Shown in pieces: positions 28,165 through 38,035 of a stretch of 64,000 nucleotides of DNA (position 1 is its first letter; every line of letters begins with the position of its first letter). Origin of the DNA: Nematocida ironsii (taxonomy: Eukaryota; Microsporidia). The stretch is from positions 186,001 to 250,000 of the forward strand of contig LTDK01000173.1 of assembly GCA_001642415.1 (NCBI GenBank), in the 5' to 3' direction. The position numbers and the translations under genes are program-made. The notes under the pieces were generated by a model, which saw only the letters and a program-made list of their open reading frames with translations, did not search any database and was not told the origin of the DNA.

Positions 28165-28779
28165 ATGTCTATTCAGCAATACTACGGAGGATCCTCTCTG
28201 GCAATGGTGGGAAAGGATGCAATTGTGATCACAGCTGACAAAAGATTTGGAAACAATGCAAGCACATTGCACTCAAACTTTACCCGTTTGTATAAAATGA
28301 CAGACAGGCTTATTCTTAGTTTGACTGGGTTTGTGCCGGACTGTCAAATACTTTACAAGACACTCAGAAAGCACGTGAACATGTTCAAGCTCAATGAGCA
28401 GAGGGAGATAGAGCCAAAAGAGTTTGCTTGTTTACTTTCATATATTCTGTACAGCAAGAGGTTCACACCTTTCCTTATTTCCCCACTGATAGTAGGATTT
28501 GACAGGGAGAACACCCCACATGTATATACCATGGATTTAATAGGGTGTATGAGTGCGCATAAAGACTTTGCATCAACCGGAACTGCATCCACTAATTTAA
28601 CAGGTATTGCAGACGTGCTATTCACTGAGGGCATGGAAGAAGAAGATTTGTTCACCACAGCAGTGCAGGCATTTTTAAATGCAATAGACAGGAATGCGCT
28701 GTCAGGGTGGGGTTCTGATGTAATTATTCTGACACCTTCAAAAAGAGTGCACCGTGAAGTAAAAACACGGCAAGATTAA
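28165..28779 (+). CDS. PUP3: 20S proteasome subunit beta-3 (PUP3/PSMB3)
   Basis: A 204-residue beta subunit of the expected length. It begins MSIQQYYGGSSLAMVGKD, like the MSI..YNGGxxxAMxGKD start of beta-3, without a processed propeptide or catalytic threonine, so it is a non-catalytic ring member. ITADKRFGNNASTL (22-35) and LIGCMSAHKDFASTGTAS (about 126-143) match the family, as does the FLNAIDRNALSGWGSDV segment near 171-187. It takes part in the 20S core in cytosol and nucleus. Confidence 0.95.
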   Translation: MSIQQYYGGSSLAMVGKDAIVITADKRFGNNASTLHSNFTRLYKMTDRLILSLTGFVPDCQILYKTLRKHVNMFKLNEQREIEPKEFACLLSYILYSKRFTPFLISPLIVGFDRENTPHVYTMDLIGCMSAHKDFASTGTASTNLTGIADVLFTEGMEEEDLFTTAVQAFLNAIDRNALSGWGSDVIILTPSKRVHREVKTRQD

Positions 28780-29106
28780 AAAGCTAACTGAAAGGGCTGG
28801 TATGACAGGCAGTAGATTAAACAACTCTCATCCAACATCCATCTTAATAAAGTATACCATTTAGGTTTTATTTATGAATTGTCATGTACTTATTTATACT
28901 ATACTGCAGTAATTACGATATATCCCGAAATCCCATTCTATTAAAGAATTTTGGGTTATTTCAAATTATATAATTGAATATTACAGTGATTACTTATGCT
29001 TTATATACGTGTATTTTTATACAAGCACTTTCCGTGTAAATTACAGCTAAATCTGGACAGTTCTCTGTATATATTGGTATATTATGAATATTATTATATA
29101 ACTATC
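28780..29106. other. Spacer between PUP3 and ARP5
   Basis: About 330 AT-rich bases between convergent genes. Two motif relatives are present: TCCCGAAATC around 28924-28933 (minus orientation) and TTTTGGGTTATTTC near 28949-28962. The open frame 28996-29190 is hydrophobic and overlaps the ARP5 end; I treat it as chance. Confidence 0.4.
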
Positions 29107-30939
29107 TTAGTCATTATTATTTTCTGTCTCTTTTTTCTTTGCCTGTTGTTCCATGTACTCTTTCTTTGTGTACGTCTTTGCATACTCTGATTTAAGGAAT
29201 GCACCGCGATACGCATCATTCACTGGGTCTAAGGCAGATACAACGCATGGATCATTTGGCATGTACCGCAGTGGAATGATTTCCTTCTGGATTCTTTCCT
29301 TTAACCCTTTTATTTGGCTAAATCCTCCAGTTATGAATATATTACGTACGTCCTTAGTGTGCATAATGTTAGAAAGACTTTCAGTGAGACCTGGCTGCTC
29401 TATCCCTACAATTGCAGGATTAAAGAGTGCTTCTGCTGTTCGTATAAACTCAACATTGATGTTTATTCCTCCCTTCTCTTTATGCCCGTACCTTATTTTA
29501 TCAAGTGGGTTCTCCTCTTTTTTAATGTACTCTGGATCATTTTCCCGTAAGAATCCATCTATTTGCTCAATCTCATCAAGAATTGCACTGTCATCAAGTG
29601 ATGCATCCTGAATATCCTGTAAGTATACGTTATCCTCTGACTGTGTATCTGGGTGCTCTAAAGACTTCTTTAGTAGTGCCAGAGAGTGCGTACTTTTCTT
29701 GTTCTTCAACTCATTCCTTACAAAAGTCCTTTTCTTAATTATCTTCTCAAGGTACTCCAACCGATCCCTTCGTAACTTCATAAACTCACCTGGATTGTTT
29801 ATGAGCAAGTATCTGTCTTCAAGTATAAATATGTGGTAGTTAAGTCTCTCCAAGGATTTCAGTATTTTCTGCTTATTCCTATGATCAGTTGCTCCCTTTA
29901 TGAGTTTCTCTCTTTTTAATTTCTTAGCTAGTTCTTCTTCATTCATTAATTCACTTTCTTTCTGTGTACTGTTTGTTTCTGCTGTTTCAACCACTTCTTC
30001 TGCTTCCTCTTCAATTGCCTCTTTCTCTGTCACAGTATCACTTATACGAGTTTCTGTACTTTCTTCACTCTCCTCACTCTTCTCTTTATCCACTAATGCT
30101 TTTGTTTTCTTTCGGATCTCTTCTGCTGGTTTTCTTTTAGGATAATTCCTAATAGGTGCAGTTTTCTCCTTCCCTGGTTTTTGTAATATTTGAACATTCC
30201 CTACTCCTTCATGTACAACTCCCTCTATTTCTTTAAGGTAATCCAGTGGTACCTTTAAATCCTTAAAGTACTCAATTACATCTTCTTTCTGTACTTTTAC
30301 ACCCGTACCACAGTACTTATTAGAAATACTTCTACAGAAGATATACTGTGCTGCTAAACTCCCCAGTGGCATATAAGTACTCTCTTCATATAAAATACTT
30401 TTTATCACAGGATCTACAGGAATAACGTACACTCCCATATACCCCATACTAATTATTACATCACAGAATTCTCTTTTAAACCCTTCTGTATCCAGTGACA
30501 TATTTGAATTATTCTGTATATTATACTCATATGAATATAACATATCATACCCTATATGCACCTTTTTAAATGAGAATGTATTAAATATACTCTCTATGGC
30601 CATATCATGGAATACTTTTGGATTTAAAAAGCACTCAGTTATTACTAATTCTTTAATGTCTTCCTTTTCTTTAGTATTTAACCCTATTTTTACTTCTTTC
30701 ATTATTGATTTAATTGTACCTTCAAATACGTCATAGTTATACACAACCATTCCATCAAACATACTTTTTACTGTTGATGGAGTATTCTGGTTTTTATCCA
30801 CAGATATTGAGTATGATGCTTTACCATCCTTTCCCTTTGTTCTGTATATTTGGTTACGGAATTTCACACTTGGTATATCTTTATTGGTTCCTGCTTTACA
30901 TTCGTATGTTCCATTGTCAATTACCAAAAGGCTTCCCAT
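29107..30939 (-). CDS. ARP5: Actin-related protein ARP5 (INO80 complex)
   Basis: A 610-residue actin-fold protein. LLVIDNGTYECKAG (4-17) is the phosphate-1 loop; VITECFLNP near 99-107 corresponds to the TE(P)xxxNP segment; ITGGFSQIKGLKERIQKE near 538-555 is the adenosine loop. At the end, AYRGAFLKSEYAKTYTKKEYMEQ-like spacing matches the ARP5 C-terminal WRG/ITKxEY region. A long charged coiled-coil insertion (about 255-480) is the hallmark of ARP5 and separates it from ARP4, ARP6 and ARP8. In INO80 it couples the ATPase to nucleosome sliding. Confidence 0.82.
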   Translation of the reverse strand: MGSLLVIDNGTYECKAGTNKDIPSVKFRNQIYRTKGKDGKASYSISVDKNQNTPSTVKSMFDGMVVYNYDVFEGTIKSIMKEVKIGLNTKEKEDIKELVITECFLNPKVFHDMAIESIFNTFSFKKVHIGYDMLYSYEYNIQNNSNMSLDTEGFKREFCDVIISMGYMGVYVIPVDPVIKSILYEESTYMPLGSLAAQYIFCRSISNKYCGTGVKVQKEDVIEYFKDLKVPLDYLKEIEGVVHEGVGNVQILQKPGKEKTAPIRNYPKRKPAEEIRKKTKALVDKEKSEESEESTETRISDTVTEKEAIEEEAEEVVETAETNSTQKESELMNEEELAKKLKREKLIKGATDHRNKQKILKSLERLNYHIFILEDRYLLINNPGEFMKLRRDRLEYLEKIIKKRTFVRNELKNKKSTHSLALLKKSLEHPDTQSEDNVYLQDIQDASLDDSAILDEIEQIDGFLRENDPEYIKKEENPLDKIRYGHKEKGGININVEFIRTAEALFNPAIVGIEQPGLTESLSNIMHTKDVRNIFITGGFSQIKGLKERIQKEIIPLRYMPNDPCVVSALDPVNDAYRGAFLKSEYAKTYTKKEYMEQQAKKKETENNND

Positions 30940-31480
30940 AAAATATTTTTTACGTCTTCTTATTTATTTATACATTACCTCTACATAAGTTAAATAATTT
31001 AAAATATAATAATAATAGTATAATAAGTAATATATATTACACATAGTATAATAAGTAATGATTAATGTGTAATAAGTAATGATTAATGTGTAATAAGTCT
31101 TATATATTGTGTAATAAGTAATAATAAGTTATATATTTATGATGATACCACCACTCTCATATAAGAACTCATGGGTTATATGCCAATATGGCAACTACTG
31201 ACCATTCATCCCAAGGCATTCACATAACTTATAGGGAGACTCATGAGAGCATTAACAGCTTACTTCATTACCAGATCTAACACAGCAATATTATTAATAC
31301 TCCAAGTTAGCACAAGTTTATGCCAATTTCTAAATAGAATAAAAGCCTCTTTCCATTCACTCTCTTATCTATCTTGGCTATGTATCAGGACAGCTACTGT
31401 ATTACTTCTTGTGAATACGTCATAAATATATATTGCACCACTATTTTTAATTAGAAATTTCGGGTTATTAATATAAGATT
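30940..31480. other. Boundary spacer: first TGTGTAATAAGT repeats and a mixed-composition stretch
   Basis: From about 31017 to 31135 the first copies of the TAATAAGT repeat family appear; none is found to the left of here. From 31140 to 31430 the DNA is less AT-rich than usual, with small palindromes such as TGCCAATATGGCA and CTCATGAG. A frame at 31243-31425 gives a 60-residue peptide with a signal-like start (MRALTAYF), not otherwise supported. TTTCGGGTTAT lies at 31458-31468. Confidence 0.5.
31458..31468 (+). promoter_or_regulatory. GGG-type motif TTTCGGGTTAT
   Basis: An exact copy placed 13 bases before the GC-rich hairpin island, which would be a suitable promoter position for that putative RNA. 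Confidence 0.4.
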
Positions 31481-31680
31481 CGAGGGGCCTCGAGCAGATG
31501 GGCGTCATGCGCCACTCTCTCTTCCTATATCCTCTAAGCTGTTCCTCGTGTCCCTAGGGCAGCGATATACTAATTCAGAGATCCCGGCCTTTTACTTTGA
31601 CGGGATCACCGCGCGAGCTGGCACGCAGACGTATACCCCTCAGGGGCTCTCGTCTGAGTGGTGGTGTCACCACAATTACA
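31481..31680 (+). ncRNA. GC-rich, hairpin-dense island: candidate structured non-coding RNA
   Basis: About 200 bases that are clearly GC-richer than anything around them in a strongly AT-rich region. No open frame of useful length crosses it. Perfect inverted repeats follow one another: GGCG(T)/(G)CGCC at 31501-31513, GATCCCG at 31580-31586 with CGGGATC at 31601-31607, CAGACG at 31626-31631 with CGTCTG at 31651-31656 enclosing CCCC-TCA-GGGG, and GTGGTG-GTGT-CACCAC at 31658-31673. High GC plus nested stems in AT-rich DNA is the usual signature of a functional RNA. I cannot assign it to RNase P, MRP, SRP, U3 or a tRNA. Strand is assumed from the upstream motif. Confidence 0.5.
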
Positions 31681-31684
31681 GTTT

Positions 31685-31736
31685 ATATAAAATATTTAAA
31701 GGGGAAATATAAAATATTTAAAGGAGAAATATAAAA
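31685..31736. repeat. Tandem 22-base repeat
   Basis: A 22-base unit (ATATAAAATATTTAAAGG plus four more bases) is present twice with one mismatch, followed by a partial third copy, immediately before the broken tail-anchored gene. Confidence 0.8.
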
Positions 31737-31744
31737 GTTTTTTT

Positions 31745-32944
31745 ATGAAAAAATATATTATTGATGAGAATGAGTTAAAAACAGAATTACAGAAAGAATT
31801 CAATGGCAAAGAAGAAGAAATGAAAAGAGAAGATATATATAAAATATATAAAATAATATTAGGTGTGACTCGAAATAACCCAATATTTAAAAATTTACCA
31901 GAATCTCTCACTAGATTGGCATATAATATACTTTATATACAAATATATAATAGAATTATTAACTATGCTTATGGAAATTCTACTATATCAGAAATCAAAA
32001 ACTCTATAACTCAAACATATGCAATTATAGATATAATTAAAGAAGCTGCAAAACAATTAGACAGTGAAAGTAAAAAACAAGCATTTTATAGATTAATTGG
32101 GAATAATCATATAATTATAGCATCCGTATATAGACATAAAAAGAATTTCTATGATTCTTTTATTAATATACTGCGTGAGAAAGCAGGCATACCAGAATTA
32201 GATGGTAAAATAACTTCAAAAGATGCAATAATTAAACTATTTGAGTTAACTGAATCAGAAAAGTATTCTAGACTACAGAGAGTATTAGATATACTAATGA
32301 AACATGGTGATAATCTAATAATAACAGACAATAATGGAGTAGAACATTCAAATATAGACAATTTAGGCATATGTAATGATGATATTTATTCATTATAATT
32401 ACTTGCAAGAATAGAAGATTTAGATTTTGTTTATTTTACTTCTTTCTTTATAAATAGTTCAATTTATAATTCAATTTATAGTGAAGATTTATATAATTCT
32501 ATTTTTGAGTTATATTATACAATATATATTATGTCTTCTATGGATAATGGATTTAATTCATATAAAAATAAGAAAAAAGATACAATTAATACATGCTTAA
32601 ATCAACTAAAGAAAAATATTAGTGTTATGGATCTTAATGACATTGAGTGTGATATAACAACATCAGAGGAGTGCGGATTTATAGTAGACCATAAAGATTT
32701 TAATATTGATAATTTTAGAGATAATGTAATTCAAAATTATTTAATTTCAATAAAATCTGATGCTGATTATATTAGAATGGGTACACTTATAAAAGATACT
32801 GAAAACAAAGGAATACTTTCTAAAACTATAATAATTATGGCAATAATTATAATTATAATTATGATTATTCTTAGTATAATATTTGGGTTATATCCTAATG
32901 AAACAAAAAAAATTATGAATAATTTAAATATTATATCAAGATAA
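31745..32944 (+). pseudogene. Tail-anchored paralog of 13809-14996 broken by one in-frame TAA
   Basis: The frame from ATG 31745 runs to a TAA at 32396-32398 and then stays open in the same frame to the stop ending at 32944, for 400 codons in total against 395 residues in the intact paralog. Sequence before the stop (SKYSRLQRVLDILMKHGDN-like, YRLIGNNH) and after it (a C-terminal segment with IIIMAIIIIIIMIILSIIF near the end) both match the paralog in order. At the stop the paralog has Gln in DVYSLQLF, here DIYSL-stop-LL, so a single CAA to TAA change explains it. No frameshift is needed. It is a young pseudogene, or expression by readthrough is possible. Confidence 0.7.
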
Positions 32945-33925
32945 AATTGAATATTATTATGGGTTATATAGGTTATATACGGGTGGGTATGGTTTAGACT
33001 GGTATACTAATGTGTCAGTACGTGCTGTGATCATGTTAAGATAAAGGGCCTGATATAAGAATAAGTATATCAAATTCAGAGTAAGTAGCACATAAGAAAA
33101 CAAATCATAGAACTATGGGAATATTTCAGTCTAATATCTAGTATTACTATGACTATGTGTACATTCTGGTACTGTGATGATCATAATAAAGAGCATATCT
33201 CTATTTATTTTAGATTATATTATCTGGGCAGTGACAGTGTTATTTTTTGTGTATAACTTACTATTACTATGTATATATTGTGTAATAAGTTATATACTAT
33301 TTATTACATGTAGTATAATAAGTTATATTCATCTGTATATATTATTGTACATTGTGTAATAAGTAGTATAATTTACATAATGTGTAATAAGTTATGTTAT
33401 AATGTGTACCAGTTTATTAAAATAAAATTAATTTATTGTCTAATGTGTAATAAGTAATACATAATGTGTAATAAGTTATATACTATGTGTAATAAGTTAT
33501 GCTTATTTATTATGTATTATGTAATAAGTCTTATACTATGTGTAATAAGTTATGCTTATTTATTATACATTTTGTAATAAGTTATGCATATTTTATATCA
33601 GTTTAATAAATCATCAGTTGTATAAATATTATAATTTATTATAATACATTGCGTAATAAGTAATAATAAGTAGTATATGTGTAATAAGTCTTATACTATG
33701 TGTAATAAGTCATGTATAACTTACTACTACTATGTATACATTATGTAATAAGTAATATAATTTACATAATGTGTAATAAGTCTTATACATTGTATAATAA
33801 GTCTTATACATTGTGTAATAAGTCATGTATAACTTACTACTACTATGTATACATTATGTAATAAGTCATGCTTATTTATTATACATTATGTAATAAGTTT
33901 TATACATTGTGTAATAAGTTATACT
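32945..33925. repeat. Spacer with dense TGTGTAATAAGT interspersed repeats (33240-33925)
   Basis: The first 290 bases are ordinary AT-rich DNA. From about 33240 to 33925 I count roughly 20 copies of (T/A)(G/A)TGTAATAAGT followed by variable 10-30 base tails, all in plus orientation. The part from about 33325 to 33925 is nearly duplicated at 49680-50180. A hydrophobic short frame at 33177-33359 runs into the array. Confidence 0.8.
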
Positions 33926-36661
33926 TTACTTATCCAGATATATTCCGTATGAGTATAGCACTGCTTTATATTTTCTTATACCAGAACTTTTTACACATAG
34001 TCTCATTTTTTCTTGTACTAATACTTGATATATTGTCTTAATATATACAGGAGAAGTATCTCCAGTGTAAATAAGTGTAATACTATTATTATATACAATA
34101 GAATCATAACAGTACTTAATGATATTAATGTACTTAATCTTATTATGACAGGAAATACCTAAAAATATTAAAAATATTTCATTAGATTTCCTTATATGGC
34201 AATTACCGTTATAACGGATATTTTTTGTTTTTTTAATAATTTTTACTAATTTTTTAATATAATTAACTGTATTACCATTATTACTTATACAGTCAAGTAT
34301 ACCTAATTTAATCCTTATGGGGACATATTTAAGTAGTTCATATACAGAATATGTATTAGGCCAGTCTAACCCTATAAAACTTTTAAACCATTGTGTAAGA
34401 ATTTCTGGTGAATTTATATGTATTAAATACTCAAGAATTTTAACTAATTGTGTAATATGTATTGTTATATTTAAGTAATTGTGTAATAAGTCTAAGTGTA
34501 ATAATTTCGTACACTCGTTGTAAATGCCTGTATAAATCATAATTGGTAGTAGAATACTTTGTACACAATGATCATTTAATTCAGTACTTCCTAGTATATT
34601 AGTAATAAATTGTGTTGATAATTTTGATTTTTTTAAGTACACAATGTGTAATAAATAACAGACTAAAATATCTTCCTTATAAAAAATATTTTCTATTTTG
34701 CCGCCAAGAAATAATCTGTCAACCTTATTTTTATCGTTATTTATAATTAAATTAACGGTTTCTATTAAATAATTAATATTACTGGTATTTTCCTTATTTA
34801 GTAATCTTAACTGTATTTTTAAATAATTTAAAAATAAAAAACCATAAAAATTTTTGTTTCTTTTTTTAACATAATCTATCTTATATGTAAGATAAGACTC
34901 TACCGTATCGGGTAATTGATGAATTTTTCTTTTTTCTGTATAAAAATCAATACCTGATTCATTTATATCCAATATAATCCCTTCTTCTTGTTCATGTGTT
35001 ATAAACCTAATAAATATCCTACCGAATACATCATAAATATTATTTTTAGGTACACTTAAAATACTAAAATTTTTTATGAAAATTTTTATATCTAAATCTT
35101 TTGTATTTTTATTTTCCGTATTAGGAAATAAATAATAAGATTTAAATAACGGTTTTAAAAATTCTTTAGTATATAAATCAATTTCCTTATATAACGTACC
35201 ATTATTACCATATTTACGTATACTCTCTTTAAACATAATAAAATGCTTATTTCTTGTATTATGCTTATTAGTTAGCTTAGATATAACCTCAAGTATACTT
35301 ATTACACCTTGTGTATTAAATAATGAACTATTTTCATTAATTATACCATAAAAGGAAGAATTCCATATTTTACCTATTTTAGTAGATAAATCCGTTGGGA
35401 AACAATTTTTTACTTTTTTAATAAAATTAATTAATTTAAAATTTGCATTTGGTAGATGATCAGTCGTATACTTATGAGTTATTGGGTTATAAGTTATGCA
35501 CTTAATTAATTTTAATAACCAAATTCCACCTACTGGTTGAATATATTCTCTATTTAGGGTTACATTCGGGTTATGTGGTATAATTGGTAAATTATTTGAA
35601 ATAGTCCTATTTTTATACTTTACTAATTCATTAACAGGTGAGTACCTGAAAATTCTGTTAGATGGTAATACTTCTATAAAATATTTTTTATATAATGATT
35701 TTGCAAACTTTTTAGTATTACTTAATATGGAAATATCTGTTTTTTTTGTATTTTTAGTAGTATAAATAGGTGTATTCATATACTCATGTAATAAATCGTA
35801 TACTGCCCGTATAAAATTAAGCATTTCTTCTTTTTTTGTGATATACTCGTATATATACGAATAAATAAGAATTTTTGGACTGTTTAAAAATTTTGCAGTA
35901 TAAAAATTTTCATATGTTTCAGGTTCTGTATAGTTATACTTTTCTAGAATTGGATTATTTCTGTTATTTATAAAAAAGTTTATGATATTTTTTGTTTTTT
36001 CTTGTTTTACCGTTATTTCTGTGTTGTTTTTAATTAATTTCAGGTGCAAACCAATCATAAAATGATTTTCTTGTGAATTAAATTTTTTTAGTATAAGAAA
36101 ATCTTTATCATTGATTTTTTGTACAAAAAGGGAAATATCCAATCCTTCAGAAATTAAAAAAAGTGATGCTAATACTTTATGCACATACGGTAATATATCA
36201 TGGTGTTTTAAGAATATAATTAATTCATCTGATAATCCATCTGATAAGGGAGTATTAAATTTATCTGTATATGTAAACATATTAATTAATGTATTATGAT
36301 ACTCTTTTAGGTATTTAAATCTTTCTTCTCCCTTATTCACCCTATCAAAATAATCACAATAACTATCTTTATAAGGGTATCTTTGGTATAAAGCATTATT
36401 AGAAGAGTCTTTATACGTCTGTACAGTTGATTTAATCTTTATTTCTTCAGCGTAATTCCTTTTATTGTATATGCCACCACTTTCATACAATAAATATGCT
36501 ATATCAAAATTTAGTAAGCTATGTGTATTAATTAATATACATTTTGTTAGATATTTCTTGATTATTTCATTATTTAATAGTTCTATTTCTTCTGGTGATA
36601 ATAATTCTGTTGTATTTACTGTTATTATGGATATTAACAGTAATAATAGTTTAATTCTCAT
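33926..36661 (-). CDS. Large secreted protein, Nematocida large-gene-family type (member C)
   Basis: A 911-residue, lysine/asparagine/isoleucine-rich protein with a signal peptide at about 1-17 (IKLLLLLISIITVNT). It shares the architecture of the proteins at 7873 and 15619. Matching landmarks are LIIFLKHHD then VLASLFLISEGLDI near 150-180, ETYENFYTAKFLNSPKILIYSYIYEYI near 246-272, LLKLIKCITYNPITHKYTTDHLPNA near 388-412 and QGVISILEVISKL in the middle. It is the most divergent of the three and the only one inside the repeat-rich domain. Two internal copies of the TAATAAGT repeat are read in frame on the antisense strand as LLH-type codons. No enzymatic motif. Confidence 0.7.
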   Translation of the reverse strand: MRIKLLLLLISIITVNTTELLSPEEIELLNNEIIKKYLTKCILINTHSLLNFDIAYLLYESGGIYNKRNYAEEIKIKSTVQTYKDSSNNALYQRYPYKDSYCDYFDRVNKGEERFKYLKEYHNTLINMFTYTDKFNTPLSDGLSDELIIFLKHHDILPYVHKVLASLFLISEGLDISLFVQKINDKDFLILKKFNSQENHFMIGLHLKLIKNNTEITVKQEKTKNIINFFINNRNNPILEKYNYTEPETYENFYTAKFLNSPKILIYSYIYEYITKKEEMLNFIRAVYDLLHEYMNTPIYTTKNTKKTDISILSNTKKFAKSLYKKYFIEVLPSNRIFRYSPVNELVKYKNRTISNNLPIIPHNPNVTLNREYIQPVGGIWLLKLIKCITYNPITHKYTTDHLPNANFKLINFIKKVKNCFPTDLSTKIGKIWNSSFYGIINENSSLFNTQGVISILEVISKLTNKHNTRNKHFIMFKESIRKYGNNGTLYKEIDLYTKEFLKPLFKSYYLFPNTENKNTKDLDIKIFIKNFSILSVPKNNIYDVFGRIFIRFITHEQEEGIILDINESGIDFYTEKRKIHQLPDTVESYLTYKIDYVKKRNKNFYGFLFLNYLKIQLRLLNKENTSNINYLIETVNLIINNDKNKVDRLFLGGKIENIFYKEDILVCYLLHIVYLKKSKLSTQFITNILGSTELNDHCVQSILLPIMIYTGIYNECTKLLHLDLLHNYLNITIHITQLVKILEYLIHINSPEILTQWFKSFIGLDWPNTYSVYELLKYVPIRIKLGILDCISNNGNTVNYIKKLVKIIKKTKNIRYNGNCHIRKSNEIFLIFLGISCHNKIKYINIIKYCYDSIVYNNSITLIYTGDTSPVYIKTIYQVLVQEKMRLCVKSSGIRKYKAVLYSYGIYLDK

Positions 36662-37390
36662 TTTATTTCATATAATAAAATTTTAATATATATTTTATAA
36701 CTGATATTTCCTTATATAGATATTTTTAATTATGACATAAAATAAGAAATTTTTGTTTATTATTTTATTTTTATGATATGTCAATACATTATACACAATA
36801 CATAATAAATCATATGAATATATTATGTATTATGTAATAAGTTATGTACATTGTATAATAAGTTATGTTATGTATATGAATATTTAGTGTATATTGTGTA
36901 ATAAGTTATGTACATTGTGTAATAAGTTATGTATATGTGTAATAAGTTTTGTTATGTTGTGTAATAAGTTATGTACATTGTGTAATAAGTTATGTACATT
37001 GTGTAATAAGTTTTGTTATGTATCGTATTATTTAGTGTGCATTGTGTAATAAGTAATAGATATTTTAGTGCATTGTGTAATAAGTAATGTACTATGTGTA
37101 ATAAGTTCTGGTATGTTGTGTAATAATTAATAGATATTAGGGTGTGTATAGTAATATTTAGTGTACATTGTGTAATAAGTTATGTATATGTGTAATAAGT
37201 TATATACTATTAATTATACATTGTGTAATAAGTTATATGTATATGTGTAATAAATTCTGTTATATTGTGTAATAAGTAATAGATATTTTAGTGTGTATAG
37301 TATTATTTAGTGTGTATTGTGTAATAAGTTTTGTTATATTGTGTAATAAGTTATAATAAATTTAAATAAAAAACCGTTATATAGAACTAT
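36662..37390. repeat. Interspersed TGTGTAATAAGT repeat array
   Basis: From about 36828 to 37362, many plus-oriented copies separated by short AT-rich tails. Several longer modules recur, such as GGGTGTGTATAGT followed by TTTAGTGT and the repeat (near 37139), also found at 40077. No gene is seen. Confidence 0.8.
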
Positions 37391-38035
37391 TTACTTATTA
37401 TTACTTAATTTAGTAAATATTATTTTCTGGATTATTGGTTGAACCTTCTCTCCTGCACATCTTAACCTCTCTAAATAACTATTATTAACTAAAACAGTCC
37501 TCTCCTCATCCCGTATAACTATCCCACCAAGCATATCCTCATTTAATGGTTCTATCCTGTAATTCTCTCCTTTAAGAAGGTTTTTTACAATTGTTTTGTT
37601 TTTTTCTTGTATATGGATTATCATTTCCTTTTTAGGAAATATATAACGGTATTTTTCAACGGTTTCTTTTACTAATTTTTCAGTTAATAAAGAATTTTTA
37701 CATTTTTCTGCTGCACTGTTTAGAATTCTGTTTATTGTGTGCTCCTTCTGCTTTGCTATACTAAGACAGGCTTTTGCCCTTAATTTCCCTACTGCAATGG
37801 TTTTATCCATTTGAATCCTGTGCATCTCCTCTTCTCTCATTTTATTTATTTTTTGTGTGCTTGTCACGGCCAGCTCAGAGACCTTCAGTCGATAATCCTC
37901 ATTTGCTTTGATTTTTATTTCTTGTGTCTTCTGCTCTGCTTCTTGTTGAATGAATTTAAGCATTCTTCCCATGTCCCATCCATCAACTGCGTATTTCCTG
38001 CCTCCAAGTCCTTTTGTTAGTGGTTTTCCTGTCAT
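37391..38035 (-). CDS. VMA4: V-type ATPase subunit E
   Basis: A 214-residue protein of the usual V-ATPase E length. The N-terminal two thirds are a long charged helix (MLKFIQQEAEQKTQEIKIKA at 25-44, then VSELAVTSTQKINKMREEE), forming the peripheral stalk with subunit G. The C-terminal globular part contains EPLNEDMLGGIVIRDEERTV (about 162-181) and NNSYLERL, matching the GGV.l....gki.vdNTLexRL region of subunit E. It belongs to the cytosolic V1 sector of the proton pump on vacuolar-type membranes. Confidence 0.92.
   Translation of the reverse strand: MTGKPLTKGLGGRKYAVDGWDMGRMLKFIQQEAEQKTQEIKIKANEDYRLKVSELAVTSTQKINKMREEEMHRIQMDKTIAVGKLRAKACLSIAKQKEHTINRILNSAAEKCKNSLLTEKLVKETVEKYRYIFPKKEMIIHIQEKNKTIVKNLLKGENYRIEPLNEDMLGGIVIRDEERTVLVNNSYLERLRCAGEKVQPIIQKIIFTKLSNNK

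Noticed and set aside
31481..31680. 5S rRNA or U2 snRNA in the GC-rich island
   Set aside because: Only 9-base matches (CTCGTCTGA and CGGCCTTTT) are seen; the remaining conserved boxes and the overall fold are absent.
31481..31680. U3 snoRNA in the GC-rich island
   Set aside because: GTCTGAGTGGT resembles the box D end, but boxes A, B and C are not found at suitable distances, so I leave it unassigned.
5472..32944. Stop-codon reassignment as explanation for in-frame TGA and TAA
   Set aside because: eRF1 has the standard TASNIKS and YxCxxxF motifs, and all other genes end at the usual stops.
33240..33925. CRISPR-like array
   Set aside because: Units are only ~12 bases, spacing is irregular, tails are themselves repetitive, and the surrounding genes are eukaryotic.
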